Assembly: GCA_934667845.1 (NCBI GenBank)
Contig: CAKUMQ010000078.1
Location: forward strand, 1 to 10,500
Length of the DNA stretch: 10,500 nucleotides
Source of the DNA: an uncultured Eubacteriales bacterium
GTDB lineage: Bacteria > Bacillota > Clostridia > Oscillospirales > Acutalibacteraceae
Reading direction: 5' to 3'
Below are positions 1 to 5,554 of the stretch, piece by piece (position 1 is the stretch's first letter; each line of letters opens with the position of its first letter). The notes beneath the pieces are model-generated. The model was given only the letters and a program-made list of their open reading frames with translations. It had not been told where the DNA came from and did not search any database. The translations under genes and the position numbers were made by a program.

Positions 1-15
1 CTGATATACTGCCTG

Positions 16-31
16 GGGTACACCTGTACCC
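16..31. promoter_or_regulatory. Palindrome with CopY/BlaI-type box; operator or terminator
   Basis: Positions 16-22 (GGGTACA) and 25-31 (TGTACCC) form a perfect 7-bp inverted repeat around CC. The core at 19-28, TACACCTGTA, matches the TACAnnTGTA box known for CopY and related BlaI/MecI-family repressors. A run of pyrimidines ending in TTTTT follows at 32-40, so the same bases could instead be a Rho-independent terminator (6-bp stem, 4-nt loop) for a plus-strand gene left of the window. The palindrome lies just downstream of one TGATATACT (2-10) and upstream of another (52-60). The inverted repeat is certain; which role it plays is not. Confidence 0.5.
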
Positions 32-51
32 TCTCTTTTTCGGATACAGTA

Positions 52-60
52 TGATATACT
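52..60 (+). promoter_or_regulatory. Extended -10 promoter candidate for the HNH cassette
   Basis: TGATATACT fits an extended -10 element (TG, one base, then TATACT). It lies 35 bp before the HNH start codon, giving an expected transcription start near 67. I see no convincing -35 hexamer at the usual distance, which extended -10 promoters can tolerate. An identical 9-mer occurs at 2-10. Calling it a promoter is inference from sequence and position. Confidence 0.4.
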
Positions 61-95
61 ACGGCTGCATTCTCAAAAGAAAGGGGGTATTCAAA

Positions 96-407
96 ATGTC
101 AAAGTATAAGACCATCGATATGTGGAATCAGTTTTACGGGACAGAGGAGGAGGTGTACGATTACGCAGGACGGCTCATGAAAAAGTCTGCCTGCGGCAAT
201 CCGCACAGCGCCTATCACCCGACGCTTGACCACATCCGGCCGCTTTCCGCCGGCGGCAGCGACGTTCGCGAAAACATCATCCTTTGCCATCGTGATACCA
301 ACAGGGAAAAAGCCGATCACTTTCCGCATTGGAAAGCAAACGGCAGACGGTTCCATGCCATCCGCGTAAAAGGCTCCCGCGTGAAATACGAGATTATTGA
401 AGATTGA
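96..407 (+). CDS. Small HNH-family endonuclease
   Basis: A 103-residue protein with one HNH (beta-beta-alpha metal) nuclease domain that fills the second half. The signature is D45-H46, P49-L50, G53-G54, N60, then C64-H65-R66 and N69 with K72. This matches the usual DHI-PLS-GG...N...HR..N..K pattern, with Asn in the last position (HNN variant). The Cys often found just before that Asn is Thr68 and no CxxC pairs are present, so it appears to be the zinc-free form. HNH domains cut DNA using a divalent metal; the target here is unknown. I chose the ATG at 96 because AAAGGGGG lies just upstream; an in-frame ATG at 51 would place the start inside the candidate promoter. The 58-residue acidic protein follows 12 nt downstream, probably on the same transcript. 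It could be a phage or mobile-element remnant, a restriction-type nuclease or half of a nuclease/inhibitor pair. The family call is firm; the role is open. Confidence 0.85.
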   Translation: MSKYKTIDMWNQFYGTEEEVYDYAGRLMKKSACGNPHSAYHPTLDHIRPLSAGGSDVRENIILCHRDTNREKADHFPHWKANGRRFHAIRVKGSRVKYEIIED

Positions 408-419
408 GGAGGCAAGTCT

Positions 420-596
420 ATGAGTAAGCATTTCTTCGATTATGACGACGGCGATTTCGCACACACCATTTCCGATAATATGGCAATTGACTCCGACGGC
501 GATCTGCTGATGCGCATGGGCGACAATATGGCCATGGATATGAACAGCGGAGAGCTTCATCTCATCTCACCATGGGACGACGACGAGGACGATTAA
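420..596 (+). CDS. 58-residue, very acidic Met/Asp-rich protein of unknown function
   Basis: The ATG at 420 is preceded by GGAGG at 408-412 with a 7-nt spacer. That site abuts the HNH stop codon, which supports translational coupling. The 58-residue product has 15 Asp and 2 Glu against one Lys and one Arg (net charge about -15) and seven Met. It contains an imperfect internal repeat: S18-D19-N20-M21-A22-I23-D24...G27-D28-L29 and, 16 residues on, G34-D35-N36-M37-A38-M39-D40...G44-E45-L46. It ends in W52-DDDEDD. There is no signal peptide or membrane segment, so it should be cytoplasmic. I do not recognise a characterised family. The charge and the pairing with a nuclease allow a DNA-mimic or nuclease-inhibitor role, but that is inference; the D24-D26-D28 cluster could also bind a metal. 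The strong ribosome binding site and clean repeat make it very likely a real gene despite its size. Confidence 0.75.
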   Translation: MSKHFFDYDDGDFAHTISDNMAIDSDGDLLMRMGDNMAMDMNSGELHLISPWDDDEDD

Positions 597-622
597 GGAA
601 AAGATCGCCTGAAGCACAACGA

Positions 623-660
623 CACAGCCCCGCGCCTTGTTAGTAAGGCGCGGGGCTGTG
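623..660. terminator. 16-bp stem hairpin, terminator between convergent genes
   Basis: CACAGCCCCGCGCCTT (623-638) pairs perfectly with its reverse complement at 645-660 around the 6-nt loop GTTAGT. It lies 27 bp after the acidic-protein stop and 81 bp beyond the fucI stop on the opposite strand, so it may end transcription from both sides. The U-run is short on both strands (CTGTTT after the stem on plus, none immediate on minus), so it may act mainly as a strong 3'-end-stabilising hairpin. Apart from this hairpin I see nothing gene-like in 597-740. Confidence 0.75.
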
Positions 661-740
661 CTGTTTAGCTGTAGGACAGATGTGCAAAAATCAGCGTCCC
701 CTGAGAGGCCTGCCGGAGAGCAATACGCGTCCGACCGACC

Positions 741-2504
741 TTACCGATATAAGGGTCCATAGGCGGCGCAGGCACGGTAATCCGCGCTCTCGGGATCGGC
801 AGTGCCGAATGCGCCCCAGCAGTGCGGCCGATAGATATTTTCCTCCGGAACATTGTGCATGGCGACGGGGATCCGCAGCATGGAAGCCAGGGTGATCAGA
901 TCGACACCGACATGTCCGTAGGTAAACGCCCCGTGATTGGCGCCCCACGCACTCATCACCGAATAGACATCACGGAAGGGTCCCTTTCCGGTGAGAACAG
1001 GCGCGAACCAGGTGGAGGGCCACGTCGGATCGGTACGATCCAGCAGCGTTTTGTCCACCTGTGCCGGCAGATCAACGGTATATCCCTCCGCGATCTGCAG
1101 CATCGGCCCCAGACCGTCTACCAAATTCAATCTGACCATGGTTACCGGCATATGCCCCACGGTAGAGAACTGCGAGCTGAATCCGCCGCCGCGGAAATAT
1201 CCCAGGTTTGCCGGTGCCCAGCGCGTTGCCGCCAGGCAATTTTCCACATCCTGTGCGCTGACCTCCCAAAAAGGCTTCATCACGGATTCACCCTGCGCAT
1301 TTTTCATCCTGCCGGTTCCGTCCAGGGCGGCTGCGCCGGAATTGATCAGATGAATGAATCCGTTTGCTGCCGCGCCCTCCGGTCTCCATCCGGTCACGCG
1401 CTCAACGGCATCCGGGCTCCAGAAGGTACGCACATCGGAAAAGACCGTGGCCTGATTGGTCAACAGATGCAAAAGCAGCATAGACATCCCGTTCATGGCA
1501 TCGTTTTCCGTGGCAAAGGTCATCGGCGCACGAACACCGTTCCAGTCAAAGCTGGAATTGAACATGGCCTCCATAAAATCGCCGTTCGGGCGGTGATCTG
1601 TCCACATACGCTGTCCCTGAAAGCCCGCTGCGATGGCATTGCGTCCCATGGCTTCTTCCTGCCAGCCCATTTCCGCGAGCCTGGGATTGCCCTTTTGGAT
1701 ATCCCGGCAGATCAGAAACATTTTTACAACAAATTCCCACTCTTTTGCCTTCTGCTCCGGCGTATGGGGCTTTTCGTTGTTGTCGTCCCCCTCCGGGCAA
1801 TGTACGGCGACCCACTCCATCGCACGGGTAAACTCCTCATGATCATAGATCTCCCGCTCCATGCGGCGTGTGACCTCGCTCATGTCCACCCATTCCGCAC
1901 GCAGACCGAAATATTTCTGCATGATCTTCGAATCGACGCAGGAGCCGACGATCCCCATGGCGACTGCGCCGATGCTGACATACGCCCTTGTGCGCATCTG
2001 CCCGACGGCGACCGCCGCACGGGCAAAACGCAGTATTTTCCCGCGGACATCCTCCGGCATCGAGGTATCGTCCTTCTCCTGCACATCCCGTCCGTAGATG
2101 GCAAAGGCGGGCAGCCCGCGGTCGGCATGGGCAGACATGACCCCTGCCAGATAGACAGCTCCGGGACGCTCGGTACCATTAAAGCCCCAAACCGCTTTCA
2201 GCGTCGTGGGATCAAGATCCATGGTCTCGGCACAATAACACCAGCAGGGCGTGACGGACAGCGTCGCACAAACGTTGCTGTCCCTGAATTTGCGGGCGCA
2301 GGCTGCCGCCTCCTCCCCGCCGCCGATGGTCGTATCGGCAAGGACACATTCCACCGGTGATCCGTCCTCATACCGCAGCGTGGATTCGATCAGCGCCTTG
2401 GCGGAACGCGCCATCGTCATCGTCTGCTCCTCCAGGGACTCGCGGACGCCGAACCAGCGCCCGTCAATGATCGGCCGGATGCCGATCCTCACATGATTGG
2501 TCAA
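741..2504 (-). CDS. fucI: L-fucose isomerase
   Basis: A cytoplasmic, Mn2+-dependent aldose-ketose isomerase converting L-fucose to L-fuculose (also D-arabinose to D-ribulose), the first step of fucose catabolism. The 587 residues run nearly collinear with E. coli FucI (591), including IGIRP-IDGR and VRESLEEQTM at the N-terminus, TPCWCY at 85-90, WGFNGTERPGAVYL at 106-119 and GPLY at the C-terminus. The metal-binding and catalytic residues known from E. coli (E337, D361, H528) correspond to E333 (ATEND), D357 (FSDVRT) and H524 (GANHG), each offset by four. The start is TTG: AAAGGAGG lies 8 nt upstream, the next in-frame start (GTG, residue 5) is too far from it, and no in-frame ATG is near. 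The lipoprotein gene ends 22 nt upstream, so both should be co-transcribed, with fucI last in the run. No fucK or fucA lies beside it. The protein looks intact. Confidence 0.97.
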   Translation of the reverse strand: MTNHVRIGIRPIIDGRWFGVRESLEEQTMTMARSAKALIESTLRYEDGSPVECVLADTTIGGGEEAAACARKFRDSNVCATLSVTPCWCYCAETMDLDPTTLKAVWGFNGTERPGAVYLAGVMSAHADRGLPAFAIYGRDVQEKDDTSMPEDVRGKILRFARAAVAVGQMRTRAYVSIGAVAMGIVGSCVDSKIMQKYFGLRAEWVDMSEVTRRMEREIYDHEEFTRAMEWVAVHCPEGDDNNEKPHTPEQKAKEWEFVVKMFLICRDIQKGNPRLAEMGWQEEAMGRNAIAAGFQGQRMWTDHRPNGDFMEAMFNSSFDWNGVRAPMTFATENDAMNGMSMLLLHLLTNQATVFSDVRTFWSPDAVERVTGWRPEGAAANGFIHLINSGAAALDGTGRMKNAQGESVMKPFWEVSAQDVENCLAATRWAPANLGYFRGGGFSSQFSTVGHMPVTMVRLNLVDGLGPMLQIAEGYTVDLPAQVDKTLLDRTDPTWPSTWFAPVLTGKGPFRDVYSVMSAWGANHGAFTYGHVGVDLITLASMLRIPVAMHNVPEENIYRPHCWGAFGTADPESADYRACAAYGPLYR

Positions 2505-2520
2505 CCTTGTTTCCTCCTTT
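2502..2520 (-). promoter_or_regulatory. Strong ribosome binding site with TTG start of fucI
   Basis: On the minus strand AAAGGAGG (2520-2513) is followed by an 8-nt spacer and TTG (2504-2502). The near-perfect anti-SD match and spacing decide in favour of TTG over the GTG four codons later. A strong site with a weak start codon suggests a tuned level of FucI. Confidence 0.75.
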
Positions 2521-2526
2521 TTTCTC

Positions 2527-5454
2527 TCAGCTGAAGACAGTCGTCTTCAGCTTGTGGATACAACTGTCATACTCCGCTTTTTCATACAGTTTGAGTGCAT
2601 CGGTATACACGGCCTTTTTCGCCGTCAGCGCAGCCGTAACCCCGCTTTTTCCCGCCGTCTGCAGATATGCATAGGCTTCTGTCAGACCGCGCTGTGCCTG
2701 TTTTGCCTTGTCAAACGCAGCCAGCGCCGCTTTATCCTCCAGCGATACCGTCATCCACTGATGCTCCATATTACCGAGCGTGACCGCGACTCCCGCCTTC
2801 AGCTGTTTTCCGGTAAACGTTTTCTCTGTTTTCTCTCCGGCGGCGCTTTTCACGGTCAGCCGGTAAGTATACTTGTCGTTGAGATCCTTGAACAGCACCT
2901 TGCATTTTGCCGTCTTCCGCGTGGGATTAAAGACGACAAAGTTACGGCGGATACCGTTTGCCATCTCCTGTCCCCCGTCGCATATATCCACGTTGACCGT
3001 CATGATCTCGCGGTTATCCGCCTGCGCATACGCCTCATACAGGATATAGGCATAGAGGATGGCGTTGGACATGTAATTGTTTGCCCCGTTCTGCCCGGGA
3101 TACGTCGGCACCTCGGAGGAGTAAAAATCCTCCGGGCAGTAATAGGCGACCTGCGAGTTCAGATAAGCCGATGCCGAGCGGATGACCTTGGGATCCCACG
3201 AGGCGCCCGACAGGCTGTAGCCGTTGATGCGGAACAGGTTAAATGCCTTGAGCAGCACCTGAGACGGCTCGGCATCCTGATTTTTCAGCTCCATCAGCAG
3301 CGGTAGATACGTCTGGATGGTCTCCCACGGGCAGGTGGTATCCGTATTGGAAAAGGCGCTGAAAAAGGCGATCTGCCCCAGGGACCGGTCAATGGGATCA
3401 TCTGCCAGACCGCTCTCATACCACTTCATCATCCGCAGCGTCAGGTTGCGCATATCGTTTGCATAGGTGAGATACGTCTTATCCCCCGTAAAACGATAGA
3501 GCCACTGAGCACCCGCCACACCCCATGCGGCGGAAACGACCTCATTTACCGGGAATTCATAGGGGTCGGAATATTTTTTCTCCTTCAGATCGTTGACGTA
3601 GAAGGAAGCCCCGGTGAAGAGCTTTTTCAGCATGGTCTTTGCCTCGTTGAGATAGACGCTTTTCCCGGTCAGGTCATAGGCAAGGCACATATTGTACACA
3701 TAGAATCCGCCGCTCCACGGCTCGCGCACGGCTCCCAGCTGCGGCTCGTCAATGCTCTGCCCCACACCGAGATTCTTCATGTCCACAAGCTGCGGCATGA
3801 TGTATCCCACGTTGTGCGCCAGTTTTACCATGGCATCCGCCGCCAGCAGATATTTGCCCCCGTTGGCTGCATTGAAATCGCCCAAGCGCGAAAACTGGTT
3901 GACCCACACGACACCCTGCTGCATGAAGAAATTCTGAAATGTAAACTCCCGCATATTGGCGCACAGGCTGTCGGTCATGTCAAAGCTGCGGAACATATTT
4001 TGCTTGTAATCAAAATAAGCGGCAAGACCGACCGTCTGCTCGTCGATCAGGGCGTTTTGCTCCGCATCGGGAAACATCCGCTCGATCAGCACCCAGGGGA
4101 TCAACGTGTTGTTGTTGCAGTTCCAGTCACCGCTCATGCCGGAATCATTGCTGCCCGACATATCGGTTTTGGCAACATAACCCGGTCGGTTGAGGATACG
4201 GGTGACTGTGTTTTCCCGGAACATCGGGCCGTCCGACCAAACGCCGCTGCGCGGTCTCTCCCACTGATAGGTCAGCCCTTTTAGCATCATTCCCTTAATG
4301 ATCTGCCGCGAATACCAGGAATAAGACAGCTCGCCGCCCTGATAATTCTTCGGGCTGGCCGTCGTCGCGGGCAGACAATAGGCAAAGGCGTTAACGGCTT
4401 TGGACAAAGCCTGCAGCTTTGTCGGTTTTTTATCCACCTCGCCGTTTCCGTACAGATAAAACGAGCAGACCATATCCCCCGCCTTGATCGTCTTGTTGTC
4501 AGAGGCGGTCTTGATATCCATACCGATTCCCGTCATGCCGTTTCGCGTCACCGTCCGCACCTGGCAGTCGTTAAAGCGGTTCAGCCCGCTGCGGGAATAC
4601 CATGTCATCGGTGAAACGTCAAAATAGACCGCCGATTCCATGCCGTCCGTATACATATAGCTTGCCGGAAAGCCGCTGTAGCCCGCTGTGGACGCACTCT
4701 GGTAGCGCGGCGTTTCCTGCTGTATGCGTACAAGATCGGCAGATGTCCCTTTCCGCCACAGCATGATCAGCGGCTCCTGCGAGCCGAGCCGCAGATCGTT
4801 CTTCAGGTGGTTGGTTATCTGAAAATGCACGAGCGGGTTGCCCGCAAACACCTCTACGAGGATGTCAAAGGAATAGCCGATCCGCTCCTGTACGCCGCTG
4901 AGCAGAACCGCTTTATACTGTTCCGTATCCGCAACGATCCGGCAGGAGGTCGGACAGGCGTTGAAGGAATTGCCCTGGATCAGCGGCAGGGCGGCGTCAA
5001 AAAACGGGACCCATTTCCCGTCCTTTTTCACATAGCTGGCAAAAAGGAATGCGCCGCTGCTGTTTTTCCAGAAAGTCACTCTCTGACCGCCCGCGGTCAG
5101 AGAAATTTTGGATGCCGTGTTTTCCATACTGATCGTATATGCCGGATCTCTCCGGTAGGCATAGGTTTGTTCCGCTGTGGGTACGGCAGCAGATGTCGTC
5201 CGCACGCTGCTGCCGCCCGCGGATGTACGCACAGTCCGTTCCGATGACCGCGCCGTTGTTTTCCCCGAAGAAGCAGACAAAACGGTCGTGGCGGCTGTCG
5301 GACTTTCCGCCGAGGATGCCGCCGATGTTGTCGCCTCCCCGCCGAAGCTGTCCTCCGGGACAGACGGCGTACAACCGCAGGAAATACTGCCCAGCAGCAG
5401 TGCGGACAGACATAAGGCGGCAAGCAGTCCGGTCGTCCGTTTTCTTATCTTCAT
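2527..5454 (-). CDS. Large surface lipoprotein, predicted alpha-toroid glycan-active enzyme, family not recognised
   Basis: A 975-residue exported protein. Residues 1-26 are a lipoprotein signal (basic start, hydrophobic core, SIS-C26; Ser at -3 is slightly off consensus). Residues 30-95 are a Ser/Thr/Ala-rich linker. About 100-370 looks like a beta-sandwich and 375-810 like an all-helical toroid with hairpin landmarks AYDLTGKSVYLNEA (592-605) and FTGDKTYLTYA (655-665). A second beta region spans about 815-905 and a helical tail 908-972. This resembles (alpha/alpha)-toroid glycoside hydrolases and polysaccharide lyases, but I cannot assign a CAZy family, and catalytic residues are unproven. 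Acidic and aromatic residues shared with the paralogue at 8694 include W406/D408, D443-W444, E503, D569-E570, E578, W710-E711 and W753-D754. The gene follows the 5555 gene by 100 nt, across a hairpin, and precedes fucI by 22 nt. A surface enzyme releasing fucose or fuco-oligosaccharides fits the context but is inference. The ATG at 5454 has AAGGAA at short spacing. Confidence 0.85.
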   Translation of the reverse strand: MKIRKRTTGLLAALCLSALLLGSISCGCTPSVPEDSFGGEATTSAASSAESPTAATTVLSASSGKTTARSSERTVRTSAGGSSVRTTSAAVPTAEQTYAYRRDPAYTISMENTASKISLTAGGQRVTFWKNSSGAFLFASYVKKDGKWVPFFDAALPLIQGNSFNACPTSCRIVADTEQYKAVLLSGVQERIGYSFDILVEVFAGNPLVHFQITNHLKNDLRLGSQEPLIMLWRKGTSADLVRIQQETPRYQSASTAGYSGFPASYMYTDGMESAVYFDVSPMTWYSRSGLNRFNDCQVRTVTRNGMTGIGMDIKTASDNKTIKAGDMVCSFYLYGNGEVDKKPTKLQALSKAVNAFAYCLPATTASPKNYQGGELSYSWYSRQIIKGMMLKGLTYQWERPRSGVWSDGPMFRENTVTRILNRPGYVAKTDMSGSNDSGMSGDWNCNNNTLIPWVLIERMFPDAEQNALIDEQTVGLAAYFDYKQNMFRSFDMTDSLCANMREFTFQNFFMQQGVVWVNQFSRLGDFNAANGGKYLLAADAMVKLAHNVGYIMPQLVDMKNLGVGQSIDEPQLGAVREPWSGGFYVYNMCLAYDLTGKSVYLNEAKTMLKKLFTGASFYVNDLKEKKYSDPYEFPVNEVVSAAWGVAGAQWLYRFTGDKTYLTYANDMRNLTLRMMKWYESGLADDPIDRSLGQIAFFSAFSNTDTTCPWETIQTYLPLLMELKNQDAEPSQVLLKAFNLFRINGYSLSGASWDPKVIRSASAYLNSQVAYYCPEDFYSSEVPTYPGQNGANNYMSNAILYAYILYEAYAQADNREIMTVNVDICDGGQEMANGIRRNFVVFNPTRKTAKCKVLFKDLNDKYTYRLTVKSAAGEKTEKTFTGKQLKAGVAVTLGNMEHQWMTVSLEDKAALAAFDKAKQAQRGLTEAYAYLQTAGKSGVTAALTAKKAVYTDALKLYEKAEYDSCIHKLKTTVFS

Positions 5455-5476
5455 ACTTTTCCTTATACTTTTCCTT
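5453..5476 (-). repeat. Perfect tandem 12-bp duplication of the ribosome binding site
   Basis: On the minus strand, AAGGAAAAGTAT occurs twice in immediate succession (5476-5465, then 5464-5453). The second copy supplies the first two bases of the lipoprotein ATG. Each copy has a Shine-Dalgarno-like AAGGA; the proximal one sits about 5 nt from ATG and the distal one about 17 nt. Only the proximal copy is positioned to work directly. Confidence 0.85.
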
Positions 5477-5487
5477 CCCGTTTAAAG

Positions 5488-5517
5488 CAGGGGTGCCGTA
5501 TTCCTACGACACCCCTG
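5488..5517 (-). terminator. Intercistronic GNRA-capped hairpin; attenuator or partial terminator
   Basis: In the minus-strand RNA, CAGGGGUGUCGUA (5517-5505) pairs with UACGGCACCCCUG (5500-5488) around the tetraloop GGAA. This is a 13-bp stem with one U-G wobble. The plus-strand transcript would have a C-A mismatch at that place, so the structure favours minus-strand RNA. Only CUUUAAAC follows, so termination would be weak or partial. It lies 37 nt after the stop of the 5555-7306 gene and could lower or stabilise parts of the message upstream of the lipoprotein and fucI. No clear promoter is seen in 5455-5554. Confidence 0.6.
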
Positions 5518-5554
5518 TATCAACGATTACATCCAGCCGATATCGCGTCTGAGG

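Noticed and set aside
96..407. HNH protein as a homing endonuclease in a group I intron or an intein
   Set aside because: It is a stand-alone gene with its own start and stop; no split host gene or intron-like flanks are visible.
99..560. Minus-strand ORF covering the HNH and acidic-protein genes
   Set aside because: Both plus-strand genes have good ribosome binding sites and the HNH motif is unmistakable; the minus frame shows nothing recognisable.
597..740. Possible small RNA in the convergent gap
   Set aside because: The only structure is the terminator-like hairpin at 623-660; no promoter or second structured element supports an RNA gene.
822..2360. Long plus-strand ORF (512 codons) antisense to fucI
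   Set aside because: It lies wholly inside a certain gene. Its translation is rich in His, Arg, Gly and Cys with no domain pattern, as expected for a shadow of high-GC codon use.
2497..3306. Plus-strand ORF over the fucI/lipoprotein junction
   Set aside because: It is antisense to the conserved C-terminal part of the lipoprotein, which is shared with its paralogue, so coding is on the minus strand.
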